Positions 30,128 to 37,464 of a DNA stretch of 64,000 nt are shown here, one piece after another. The stretch spans positions 124,001-188,000 of the forward strand of contig NZ_DBMV01000024.1 in NCBI RefSeq assembly GCF_002298975.1. Reading direction: 5' to 3'. The position numbers and the translations under genes are program-made. Within the stretch, counting starts at the first letter, position 1. The number at the start of each line of letters is the position of its first letter. The DNA is from Ralstonia sp. UBA689. Its GTDB lineage: Bacteria; Pseudomonadota; Gammaproteobacteria; Burkholderiales; Burkholderiaceae. The notes beneath the pieces are model-generated. The model was not told where the DNA came from and searched no databases. It was given only the letters and a program-made list of their open reading frames with translations.

Positions 30128-31370
30128 GATTTGTTTCCTTCCAGGCTGGTGATATGACCGGTTCCCCCGTCCAGCCATCGTCGGAGGGGTCAAGATCGTT
30201 GAAACGCGGCGTACGAGCACGCTCATGCATGGGTCGCTCGCAAAGCTCGTGATCGGGCACCCTCAGGCGCTCCGGCCAAGCCTCGGATTTGGACGTGACA
30301 CGCTTGACAAAGGCCTCAGGCCCCATCAAGCCAACAAGCACGCGCACGTACTTGCCATAGCTCGCACAGATGTTGTCCAGCGATGCTTCAACGTTGATTT
30401 GCGCGGTCTTGCGCTTGATTTCCATGCGCTCCGGCTGACGGCCCGGATCGATGAAACGAAGACAGGGATACGAGGCAACGAAGAAGGCAGACGGATCGAG
30501 CAGCACATCAAACGGAATGACGCGCTTGACATTGCGATACTCAACCTCAATGCGCACCCACTCTGATGACGCATCGCCCTGCTCTTTGCCCTTCTCGTAA
30601 ATGCGGCACAACTTGCCGTTACGACGCAAGCCGATATAGAGCGAACGCCCTTTGCCATTAGGCTTCTTCCAATTGCCCTTGTACTCGTGATGCGGCTCAT
30701 TGACCGATGCCGTGAAGAGCCCATCATCAAACCACTGATCGGCCTGATCGACGGTGACTTCACCGTCAAAACAATCGTGCGCAAGATCGACCCGCGTAAT
30801 GCTCGGACGCCGGGCCTTAGTCTTAAGGAAATCGAACAGCCGCTGTTCCCACCCTTCACGCGCAGCCAGACAACCGGCACCGCTGATACTCACCATGATG
30901 GTCGAACGTTGGTTCTGACCACCAATCGCCACGTGACCATAATTGTCGCCAAGCTCCCAGGCATTCAGGTAGAAATCCCGCGACCGCTCCAAGTCCCGCG
31001 TGACACCGTAGCCAAGAATCTCGGTGAGCTTTTCCGACAGGGCCATGACGTACGCCACGTCATCAACCCCAACCGCCTCACTGCGGAAGGTCTCCTCACC
31101 GATGGTGAAGCGCAGCGTGTCGATCATCGCCACCTGACCGGATACCGGGACACGCACCATCACCGTCTTAACTTCGCCCGTGTCGGTCATCACCACATCA
31201 ACCAACTCGGTTGCCGCCAGAATCGGCCGAGGCGCTCCTGCATCCGTTCCCCCCGTGTTACTAGAGGGGGGGCTAGCGCTCGCGCGCCCGCTGTCCGTCG
31301 CTGCCGCTCCGTCCATCAGCGCACGTGCGCCGCGTGTCCCTACCGTCAACGTCGCCTTCAACCTGCCCAT
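30114..31370 (-). CDS. Phage replication initiation protein (RstA / Rep_trans-like)
   Basis: A 418-residue protein. After an Ala/Ser/Gly-rich N-terminus come IDTLRFTIGEE, a central ITRVDLAHDCFDG and GRSLYIGLRRNGKLCRIYEKGKEQG (IGLRRNGKLCRIYEKGKE), WVRIEVEY, and a C-terminal domain. This matches the rolling-circle initiators of CTXphi RstA and related phages, where tyrosines such as that in RIYEKG lie in the conserved core. It nicks the plus strand to start replication. The true start may be internal, because the first 40 residues are low complexity. Confidence 0.85.
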   Translation of the reverse strand: MGRLKATLTVGTRGARALMDGAAATDSGRASASPPSSNTGGTDAGAPRPILAATELVDVVMTDTGEVKTVMVRVPVSGQVAMIDTLRFTIGEETFRSEAVGVDDVAYVMALSEKLTEILGYGVTRDLERSRDFYLNAWELGDNYGHVAIGGQNQRSTIMVSISGAGCLAAREGWEQRLFDFLKTKARRPSITRVDLAHDCFDGEVTVDQADQWFDDGLFTASVNEPHHEYKGNWKKPNGKGRSLYIGLRRNGKLCRIYEKGKEQGDASSEWVRIEVEYRNVKRVIPFDVLLDPSAFFVASYPCLRFIDPGRQPERMEIKRKTAQINVEASLDNICASYGKYVRVLVGLMGPEAFVKRVTSKSEAWPERLRVPDHELCERPMHERARTPRFNDLDPSDDGWTGEPVISPAWKETNHAIH

Positions 31371-31390
31371 CGGATCGTTTACCCCTGCCC

Positions 31391-31466
31391 GGTTAACCGG
31401 TTATATTTCGGTTAAATCCACGTTCCGTGAATCCACGGACCGTAGATTAATCCACGAACCGTGGAT
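31391..31466. promoter_or_regulatory. Tandem operators between RstA and repressor genes
   Basis: Three copies of a 17-base palindrome lie in the divergent promoter region: ATCCACGTTCCGTGAAT (31416-31432), ATCCACGGACCGTAGAT (31431-31447) and ATCCACGAACCGTGGAT (31450-31466, the most symmetric). Just upstream is GGTTAACC (31391-31398) with two more GGTTA copies. Such an array fits cooperative binding by the repressor encoded next door, as at the CTXphi rstR-rstA region. Confidence 0.75.
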
Positions 31467-31485
31467 TCACAAGGGGGTGTCGACC

Positions 31486-31926
31486 ATGAAAAGCGTGAAA
31501 TACCTGGATGCCGTGATCGAGCGACACGGCCTGAAGACCGACAAAGCACTGTGCGAGCACATGGGCTGGTCGCACAGCGCAGTCAACAACTACCGGAAAG
31601 GCTTACGAATCATGGACAACGAGCAGTGCCTGCGCGTTGCCATCGAGCTGGGAATGGAGAACCCGCTACCAATCATCATGGCAGCAGACGCGGACCGCGC
31701 AGAACGAGCTGGACAGCGGTCGCTGTGGGAAGTTTTTTCACCGAGGATGGCGCATAGCGGCCTGGTCGCCCTCCTCATTTCGCTCGGCCTTGGTGTCACA
31801 AATTTTGTGACACCAACTCCCGCCAAAGCCGCGCCGTTAAGCCATTTTCAGGCCCCGAACACTGTATCTTATGTTAAATACAAAGGAACAACGGATCGAG
31901 TTTTCTTCGTGCTGGCCCACAACTGA
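31486..31926 (+). CDS. DUF3693-type phage repressor, C-terminus reading through attR
   Basis: A 146-residue protein: an N-terminal HTH (HGLKTDKALCEHMGWSHSA, NNYRKGLRIMDNEQ) resembling the DUF3693/Cro-like repressors of inoviruses, and a C-terminal hydrophobic helix (SGLVALLISLGLGVTNF) that could anchor it to the membrane. RBS AGGGGG precedes the ATG. The frame crosses the att core (TVSYVK), so the last residues YKGTTDRVFFVLAHN come from chromosomal DNA. In the circular phage the tail would instead be encoded by 24674-24751, starting SRRRLWARLQQ. Confidence 0.82.
   Translation: MKSVKYLDAVIERHGLKTDKALCEHMGWSHSAVNNYRKGLRIMDNEQCLRVAIELGMENPLPIIMAADADRAERAGQRSLWEVFSPRMAHSGLVALLISLGLGVTNFVTPTPAKAAPLSHFQAPNTVSYVKYKGTTDRVFFVLAHN
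31790..31816. repeat. 27-bp perfect palindrome in the repressor gene
   Basis: Arms TTGGTGTCACAAA (31790-31802) and TTTGTGACACCAA (31804-31816) are fully complementary around a single T. It lies inside the coding region, 46 bases left of the att core. In single-stranded phage DNA it would fold into a 13-bp hairpin. Possible packaging signal, att-folding element or operator. Confidence 0.85.
31863..31879 (+). other. Right prophage junction (attR)
   Basis: TGTATCTTATGTTAAAT repeats the centre and XerD arm of the left dif. The XerC side (GCCCCGAACAC) does not match dif, so this junction carries the phage's poor XerC arm, as in other dif-integrated inoviruses. Confidence 0.85.
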
Positions 31927-32100
31927 CTAGCGTTCCTTCTCGTCTGAGATAGACCCAGTTCCCGTCAAGCTGCACGCCTTGCACGCCTGTCATCGCAGTT
32001 CACCTATCCGGCGCAGCTTCCCCAAACGCGATGGCGACGGCACTACTTGGCATCCCTGTCAGCGCCCTCCCTTGAAAGCGGCGGGCTGTGCAGATACATA

Positions 32101-32133
32101 TTTCAGTCTTTTCTGTCTTGACTGAAATAACTG
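32101..32133 (+). promoter_or_regulatory. GbsR-family gene promoter and operator
   Basis: TTTCAGTC and GACTGAAA form a perfect 8-bp inverted repeat with an 11-base spacer, 26 bases upstream of the ATG. The right arm continues into GAAATAACTG (32124-32133), which recurs exactly at 32748-32757 ahead of the next gene. Likely autoregulatory site; TTGACT overlaps as a -35 candidate. Confidence 0.6.
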
Positions 32134-32152
32134 AAGAACCTATGCTCCTGAC

Positions 32153-32683
32153 ATGAAACTCACACCTATCTCCGAACGCTTCATCCTCCATTGGGGCGAA
32201 ATGGGTTCTCGCTGGGGCGTCAATCGCACCGTAGCCCAAATCCACGCGCTGCTATTCCTGGCCGGCCGTCCGTTGTCCGCGGAGGATATCGCCGAGACGC
32301 TCAGCGTCGCGCGCTCGAACGTGAGCACCAGCCTCAAGGAACTGCAATCGTGGCGCCTGACTCGAGTGGTCCATGTCATGGGGGACCGGCGAGACCATTT
32401 TGAAACCTCCACGGATGTCTGGGAGTTATTCAAGCTGATCGTAGAAGGCCGACGACAGCGTGAAATTGATCCGACGCTGACCGTGCTGCGCGACTGCCTC
32501 GTCAGTCCTGAACTGCAGCAAGAGCCCAAAGAGAGCGCCCAACGCATCCAAGAAACACTGGCCTTCATGGAAACACTCACTACGTGGACTGAAGAGATGC
32601 TGCGGCTCAAGCCCGAGACGTTGATGAAGACACTAGGTATGGGCGCAAAGATCAGCCGGACAGTGCGTCGCACAAAGGCGTAG
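32153..32683 (+). CDS. GbsR/MarR family transcriptional regulator
   Basis: A 176-residue regulator: ERFILHWGEMGSRWGVNRTVAQIHALL, split as the GbsR N-terminal segment HWGEMGSRWGVNRTVAQIHA, then a winged helix LSAEDIAETLSVARSNVSTS and LKELQSWRLTRVVHV with the DRRDHFE wing, and a C-terminal dimerisation helix. GbsR-type proteins usually repress and respond to small ligands. It stands before a three-gene membrane/oxidoreductase operon and shares an operator-like motif with it. Confidence 0.85.
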   Translation: MKLTPISERFILHWGEMGSRWGVNRTVAQIHALLFLAGRPLSAEDIAETLSVARSNVSTSLKELQSWRLTRVVHVMGDRRDHFETSTDVWELFKLIVEGRRQREIDPTLTVLRDCLVSPELQQEPKESAQRIQETLAFMETLTTWTEEMLRLKPETLMKTLGMGAKISRTVRRTKA

Positions 32684-32699
32684 GGATCGCGCCATGAAA

Positions 32700-32722
32700 G
32701 CGGGCATCGTGCCCGCATTTTT
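32700..32722 (+). terminator. Rho-independent terminator after the GbsR gene
   Basis: GCGGGC, loop ATCGT, GCCCGC, then ATTTTTT. It separates the regulator from the downstream operon, which therefore needs its own promoter. Confidence 0.85.
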
Positions 32723-32742
32723 TGGCGTTTGAATTTCTTTTT

Positions 32743-32760
32743 TTACAGAAATAACTGCAA
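32743..32760 (+). promoter_or_regulatory. Second GbsR-type operator ahead of the operon
   Basis: TTACAGAAATAACTGCAA resembles TGACTGAAATAACTGAAG of the regulator promoter and shares the exact core GAAATAACTG. It lies 22 bases before the ATG of the first operon gene, so the regulator probably controls both. Confidence 0.55.
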
Positions 32761-32778
32761 CAAAAGAAGGAGGAAATC

Positions 32779-33159
32779 ATGATGTCCTTAGTACTGTCTG
32801 CGGTGCAAATCGCCGTTCCGATCCTCTTGGGCCTGATCGTGGCCTCTTACCTGCGTGGCGTGACGTTACGCCTGCTCGTCGACCTGTGTGGAACAGAAGA
32901 TCGCGCCCAATTCTGGATGCGGGCCGCCGCCGTGGTCTTTGTTTCGGCACCGCTGATGTTCGTGCTTGTTGGCGCGCGCAATCCGCTGGAATGTACCGTG
33001 CTGAACGCAGCCTGCGCTTTGCAGGTGTTGCGCCAAACAGTGATGTGGAGCCTCGCAGGCGTGCTGCTGGCAGTCGCAGCCGTAACGCGAGGTGTCGGTC
33101 GTCGAATTCCGCGCCAGGCAGCAGCCATGCCCGCGCAAGCCGCGGAGAGCACGTCATGA
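32779..33159 (+). CDS. Small inner-membrane protein
   Basis: A 126-residue protein with three hydrophobic segments (LVLSAVQIAVPILLGLIVAS, AAAVVFVSAPLMFVLVG, TVMWSLAGVLLAVAAV) and cysteines near GTEDR and ALQ. RBS AAGGAGG lies upstream of two adjacent ATGs. No family recognised. It overlaps the SDR-DoxX gene by 4 bases (ATGA), so they are co-translated. Confidence 0.75.
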   Translation: MMSLVLSAVQIAVPILLGLIVASYLRGVTLRLLVDLCGTEDRAQFWMRAAAVVFVSAPLMFVLVGARNPLECTVLNAACALQVLRQTVMWSLAGVLLAVAAVTRGVGRRIPRQAAAMPAQAAESTS

Positions 33160-34415
33160 GAATTCTGGTCTGCGGTGCAAACGGGTTCATCGGCGCAGCA
33201 CTTTGCGAGCGGCTGGTGCGGGATTGGCATCTGGTCCTGCGTGGGGTGCGACAACCACGCGGGCCGATGGACGTGGCCATCGACTACACGACAGACCTGA
33301 CGCCCGGACAATGGCTGCCGCGATTGCGTGACGTCGATGTCGTGATCAATGCCGTCGGCATCATCGTAGAGCGCGGGGCGCAGACTTTCGAGAAGTTGCA
33401 CTATCAGGCACCAGCCGCGCTGTTTCGTGCTTGCCAGGAAGCTGGTGTGCAGCATGTCGTACAAATCTCAGCGCTTGGCGCGGACTCCGGTGACACCGCC
33501 TACTTCCAAAGCAAATATCGTGCGGACTTGGCATTACTGGCGCAGCCGATGCGTGTTCACGTCGTGCGGCCTGCTCTGGTGTATGGCCCGGCGGGTACGT
33601 CGGCACGTATGTTCCGGGCGTTGGCCAGCATTCCGATGCATGGCTTGCCGTCAGGTGGTCAGCAACGCCTGCGCCCCGTACATATCGACGATCTCGTGGA
33701 TATGGTGGCGGGCCTGTTGTCCCCCGGGATGGAGTTGCCCGGTCCGTGCATCAACGCCGTCGGTGCGACAGAAACCACGTACCGCGAGATGTTGAGCCAC
33801 TATCGTGCTGCGATGCAGCTGCCGCCCGCATTGGCCATCAGCATCCCAAGCGCCTTGATGCGGATGGCTGTGGCAGTCGGGGATCGAATTCCCGGCTCTC
33901 CATTGACACGCGACACGTGGCGCATGCTGCAGGACGGTAGCACCGGCTCAGACACGTCCACCCGCAGTAGATTGAGGCGTCACCCGCTTGGCGTGGAAGC
34001 GTTCATTTCAAAGGAGGAAGCGAGCGCGCTCCGCCACGAAGCACTGTCCACGTGGCAACTCCCGCTGCTACGTCTCGCCCTGGCGATTGTGTGGATCTGC
34101 ACCGCATGGGTAAGTGTCTTTGGGTATCCACGTGCTGATAGCCTTGCGCTGCTGAGCCGCCTGGGCTTGCATGGGTTGACTGCAGACGCGGCACTCATCG
34201 GCGCCAGCGCCCTCGACCTGATGTTCGGTATGGCGACACTCCTCTGGCCCAGTCGACGCTTATGGCTTGCGCAACTGGTGCTGGTGCTGACCTACAGCCT
34301 CCTCATCTGCGTGGCATTGCCGGAGTTTCTCATTCACCCGTTTGGACCGGTGCTCAAGAACATCCCCTTTCTCGCCGTCCTGATTACGCTGTTCAGCAGC
34401 GAGGTGAAATCATGA
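33156..34415 (+). CDS. NAD(P)H-binding SDR fused to DoxX-like membrane domain
   Basis: A 419-residue protein. The first ~290 residues form an atypical extended SDR: MRILVCGANGFIGAAL (nucleotide motif), VDVVINAVGIIVERG, HVVQISALGAD and a RPVHIDDLVDMV segment as in NDUFA9-like reductases. The last ~130 residues have four hydrophobic helices of the DoxX-like type (LALAIVWICTAWVSVFG, LVLVLTYSLLICVAL). Cofactor-dependent redox work at the membrane is inferred. It overlaps both neighbours by 4 bases. Confidence 0.85.
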   Translation: MRILVCGANGFIGAALCERLVRDWHLVLRGVRQPRGPMDVAIDYTTDLTPGQWLPRLRDVDVVINAVGIIVERGAQTFEKLHYQAPAALFRACQEAGVQHVVQISALGADSGDTAYFQSKYRADLALLAQPMRVHVVRPALVYGPAGTSARMFRALASIPMHGLPSGGQQRLRPVHIDDLVDMVAGLLSPGMELPGPCINAVGATETTYREMLSHYRAAMQLPPALAISIPSALMRMAVAVGDRIPGSPLTRDTWRMLQDGSTGSDTSTRSRLRRHPLGVEAFISKEEASALRHEALSTWQLPLLRLALAIVWICTAWVSVFGYPRADSLALLSRLGLHGLTADAALIGASALDLMFGMATLLWPSRRLWLAQLVLVLTYSLLICVALPEFLIHPFGPVLKNIPFLAVLITLFSSEVKS

Positions 34416-34888
34416 ACGTCTATCTGATGGTGAAAGCCCTGCACGTCCTGTCGTCGGTACTCTTGGTCGGCACCGGCTTTGGGAGTGCCTTCTATCTGTT
34501 CTTCTCCAACCGCACGCGATCGGTGCGCACGATTGCTGAAGTTTCGCGCTTGGTTGTGCGTGCCGACTGGTGGTTCACAACGCCGACTGTCCTCTTTCAG
34601 CCGCTGTCGGGTCTGTGGCTGGCGCACCACGCAGGCTGGCCGTGGCAAACGCCGTGGATCATGGCATCAGTGGTGCTGTATGTGCTGGCAGGGGCGTGCT
34701 GGTTGCCTGTGGTGTGGCTTCAGATTCGAATGCACCGGACGGCCGTGACGTGCGCGGCACAGGGACATACCGAGTTGCCCCCAACCTACTGGCGCGATGC
34801 GCGTTTTTGGGAGTGGCTGGGCTATCCGGCCTTCGTTGCGATGGTGATCGTCTATTTTCTGATGGTAACGAAGCCAGCGTTATTCTGA
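34412..34888 (+). CDS. DUF2269 family membrane protein
   Basis: A 158-residue protein with four hydrophobic segments. The DUF2269 hallmarks are the N-terminal VKALHVLSSVLLVGTGFGSAF-type helix (KALHVLSSVLLVGTG), the FQPLSGLWLAHH motif with histidines, and the C-terminal WLGYPAFVAMVIVYFLMV. Function unknown; the histidines may bind haem or metal. Last gene of the three-gene GbsR-linked operon. Confidence 0.85.
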   Translation: MNVYLMVKALHVLSSVLLVGTGFGSAFYLFFSNRTRSVRTIAEVSRLVVRADWWFTTPTVLFQPLSGLWLAHHAGWPWQTPWIMASVVLYVLAGACWLPVVWLQIRMHRTAVTCAAQGHTELPPTYWRDARFWEWLGYPAFVAMVIVYFLMVTKPALF

Positions 34889-34989
34889 GACAGAATGCCA
34901 CCAACCACTTGAGTGGGAAGCGTCATTACCCAGCTCGACGCTTGGCATCCCATGCGCCCAGACATCACGAAACCGACCCGGAAGCCGAC

Positions 34990-35829
34990 ATGAGGCTCCT
35001 CCCCCAATACGCCACCTGCGTCGCCCTGCTAGCCGGTGCAGCCTCAGCGCACGCGATCGACTGCAAGAGGGCCAGCAACCGCGTTGAGCACACCATCTGT
35101 GCCGACGAAAAACTCAAAACTGCCGATGCGGAGATGGGCAAAGCCTATACGGCTGTCATGCAGCAAGCCGGCAACGATAGCGAGTTGCGCGCGATGCTGA
35201 TACGCAGCCAGAAGCGCTGGATCGAAGCTCGGGACAAACGGTTCGCAGACCCAGTCGATTTTCCGGGCGCACCGAATACCAAGGCACTACGCACAAGCCT
35301 GCTCCAAGCGATCCGCCAGCGCGCCGAGACACTGAGCGAACGCGGGAAGGTTGCGCCCCGCCTGCTGGAGGCAGCCCTTGCGCAGCGTAAATTCCTGGCG
35401 CAATTCACGGGAGGGGCATTCGCCGGCTTCGAAACCGGATGCGACTTCCTTCCTCACGGTCAACAGCTGAGCTACGGATGCTTCAGCGAACGCCGCTATC
35501 AGAATCTGGATAGGGTATGCACCCTGAAAGACGATTGGGCGAGCGGCGGCTACTACCAGACACGCCTGGTCGGCAACGTTGTCGGGGGCCGGCTGGAAAC
35601 CGTGGCCGCATGCGGCGATGAATCCGAAGGGGGTGCCCCGTGTCCGGACGCAGATGAGCCGCACAAGTCGGCCGCTGGCTGGAATCTCCATCCCGGCCGT
35701 CCGGCCGTGGCGCCAACGGCGCTGCCCAAGCTGGATGCCGAAGCCGAGCTTGGCGCAGAAGACACCGGTTGGCTGCGCGGCTGCTTGACCGACAGCCGCT
35801 ACCTGCAGAACGCGGGCGCGGCGCGTTGA
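34990..35829 (+). CDS. LprI-like secreted protein
   Basis: A 279-residue protein with a signal peptide (CVALLAGAASAHA). The DUF1311/LprI-type domain follows: DCKRASNRVEHTICADEKLKTADAEM (core SNRVEHTICADEKLK), and LIRSQKRWIEARDKR. LprI proteins inhibit lysozyme, though many family members are untested. A second Cys-containing domain (CDFLPHGQQLSYGCFSERR) precedes a Pro/Ala-rich linker. Start at the ATG before the signal peptide. It is a separate transcription unit from the operon to its left. Confidence 0.75.
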   Translation: MRLLPQYATCVALLAGAASAHAIDCKRASNRVEHTICADEKLKTADAEMGKAYTAVMQQAGNDSELRAMLIRSQKRWIEARDKRFADPVDFPGAPNTKALRTSLLQAIRQRAETLSERGKVAPRLLEAALAQRKFLAQFTGGAFAGFETGCDFLPHGQQLSYGCFSERRYQNLDRVCTLKDDWASGGYYQTRLVGNVVGGRLETVAACGDESEGGAPCPDADEPHKSAAGWNLHPGRPAVAPTALPKLDAEAELGAEDTGWLRGCLTDSRYLQNAGAAR

Positions 35830-36168
35830 GACGCATGCACCAGGCAATCGACCGTAGTTTCCAGCCCATTGTCGATAAGCACGCTTTCTTTCGGTGCACA
35901 CCTTTATTCTCAGAATGCCTTCGAGGTTGGCCGGCGGCAGCTTCCGTTCAGTAGAAAAGATCGGTGCATTTGGTCCTGGATGGCTTTGCGCCGCCGGTTT
36001 CGTGAAGCCGTTTGCACACGCAATTGGTTTTGCGCACTGTCGAGAAACCGCCGCCAGTTCGGCGGCGTACAAGAACTCGCTAGCAAGCTGTGGCCGTCAT
36101 ACATCGACGGTTTTGGTGCTAGGCAATCACGGCAGACGCAAAGCAGCTGAACCGGTATGCACGACCCA
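35830..36168. other. Intergenic region between LprI-like gene and meta operon
   Basis: No gene is supported in these 339 bases; several short frames exist without ribosome sites or recognisable products. It separates the two convergent units and marks the left edge of the catabolic island. Confidence 0.5.
36043..36067 (-). terminator. Probable terminator of the phenol/meta operon
   Basis: CGCCGCC-loop-GGCGGCG with a 5-base loop; on the minus strand it is followed by GTTTCTC, a weak U-tract. It lies about 100 bases beyond the last operon gene. Confidence 0.5.
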
Positions 36169-36360
36169 CTACCGACCAAGATCCCGCGCCGACACACCTG
36201 CGATACCCCAGTTCTCCTTGGGAACGTCGTGGATCCAAACGCGGACGTTCTCTTTTGGAGCGCCGGTTGCCTCGACGAGGGCTGCGGTCACTTTCTCGAT
36301 CACCGCACGCTTTTGTTCGGTGGTCCGGCCTTCGATCATGTAGATCTGCGCAAACGGCAT
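36169..36360 (-). CDS. dmpI: 4-oxalocrotonate tautomerase
   Basis: A 63-residue protein with the tautomerase layout: Pro directly after the initiator Met (MPFAQIYMIEGRT), the catalytic base once Met is removed, then a helix EQKRAVIEKVTAAL and VRVWIHDVPKENWG. It isomerises 2-hydroxymuconate to 2-oxo-3-hexenedioate in the dehydrogenase branch of meta-cleavage. Last gene of the operon, 44 bases after the aldolase. Confidence 0.93.
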   Translation of the reverse strand: MPFAQIYMIEGRTTEQKRAVIEKVTAALVEATGAPKENVRVWIHDVPKENWGIAGVSARDLGR

Positions 36361-36404
36361 GGTTTTCTCCTTGATGCCCGCAATACAGTGGAAAGTACCG
36401 ACGC

Positions 36405-37451
36405 TCAGGCCGCCCGCGCGGGCAACAAGCCGCGCTGGCGAGCCATGGTGAGCGCCGTGTCCTCGATCATGTCTTCCTGACCGCCCACCATGCCACGTCG
36501 GCCGAGCTCGACCAGCAGGTCGCGTGCAGGCACGCCGTACTTCTTTTCCGCACGCTTGGCGAACAGCAGGAAGCTGCCATACACGCCGGCGTAGCCGAGC
36601 GTGAGCGCGTCGCGGTCGATCCGGATGGGGAAATCCATGATGGGCACCACCAGGTCTTCAGCCACATCCTGGATCTTCCACACGTCCACCCCGGTACGGA
36701 TGCCCATGCGGTCGCACACCGCCACCAGCACCTCCATCGGCGTATTGCCCGCGCCCGCCCCTAGCCCCGCCGCAGCCGCGTCGATGCGCGTGGCACCGCA
36801 CTGGATGGCGGCAATCGAATTGGCGATGCCCATGGCAAGGTTGTGGTGACCGTGAAAGCCCAGCTCGGTTTCCGGCTTGAGCGCATCGCGCACGGCGGTA
36901 AGGCGGGCCTTCACATCGTCGGGCAGCATATAGCCCGCTGAATCGGTGATGTAGATGCAGTTGGCACCGTAGCTCTCCATCAGCTTGGCCTGCTTGACCA
37001 AGCCTTCGGGGCTGTTCATGTGCGCCATCATCAGAAAGCCGACGGTGTCCATGTCGAGCTTGCGCGCGTAGCTGATGTGCTGTTCCGAGACATCGGCCTC
37101 GGTGCAGTGCGTCGCCACACGGATCGTGTGCACGCCGAGTTCACGCGCCATCTTGAGATGATCGACCGTGCCAATACCCGGCAGGAGCAACGCCGAGACC
37201 TTGGCTTGCTTCATGAGCGGGATGACGGCGCCCAGGTATTCCTCGTCGCTGTGCGCGGGAAAACCGTAATTGAGCGACGAGCCACCCAGACCGTCGCCGT
37301 GGGTAACTTCGATCAGGGGTACACCAGCGGCGTCCAGCCCCTGCGCAATGGAGCGCATCTGCTCAAGCGTCATCAGGTGGCGCTTGGGGTGCATGCCGTC
37401 GCGCAGCGTCATGTCGTGAACGGTAATGCTCTTGCCTTGCAGCGTAGTCAT
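36405..37451 (-). CDS. dmpG: 4-hydroxy-2-oxovalerate aldolase
   Basis: A 348-residue DRE-TIM aldolase: VHDMTLRDGMHPKRH (metal Asp and catalytic Arg), EVTHGDGLGGSS, and the metal-binding GFHGHHNLAMG. It splits 4-hydroxy-2-oxovalerate to pyruvate and acetaldehyde and works as a channelled complex with the acetaldehyde dehydrogenase encoded 13 bases upstream. Full length. Confidence 0.95.
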   Translation of the reverse strand: MTTLQGKSITVHDMTLRDGMHPKRHLMTLEQMRSIAQGLDAAGVPLIEVTHGDGLGGSSLNYGFPAHSDEEYLGAVIPLMKQAKVSALLLPGIGTVDHLKMARELGVHTIRVATHCTEADVSEQHISYARKLDMDTVGFLMMAHMNSPEGLVKQAKLMESYGANCIYITDSAGYMLPDDVKARLTAVRDALKPETELGFHGHHNLAMGIANSIAAIQCGATRIDAAAAGLGAGAGNTPMEVLVAVCDRMGIRTGVDVWKIQDVAEDLVVPIMDFPIRIDRDALTLGYAGVYGSFLLFAKRAEKKYGVPARDLLVELGRRGMVGGQEDMIEDTALTMARQRGLLPARAA

Positions 37452-37464
37452 GTGGGGTTCCTCG

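Larger units (their letters stand above)
24658..31879. mobile_element. Inovirus (filamentous phage) prophage integrated at dif
   Basis: About 7.2 kb between direct repeats TGTATCTTATGTTAAAT. Minus-strand modules run in inovirus order: replication (RstA-like), ssDNA-binding, small membrane proteins, major coat, adsorption protein, pVI-like, Zot. A divergent repressor lies at the right end. No integrase gene is present, consistent with XerCD-mediated integration as in CTXphi and Xanthomonas Cf phages. Size and gene order resemble Ralstonia phage p12J. All core genes appear intact, so it may be active. Confidence 0.9.

Noticed and set aside
24658..31879. Integrase-mediated insertion at a tRNA gene, as for Ralstonia RSM phages
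   Set aside because: No integrase or tRNA is present; the junctions are dif cores.
35910..36197. A 95-codon minus-strand frame downstream of the 4-oxalocrotonate tautomerase gene
   Set aside because: It overlaps the terminator hairpin and tautomerase end, lacks an RBS and resembles no protein family.
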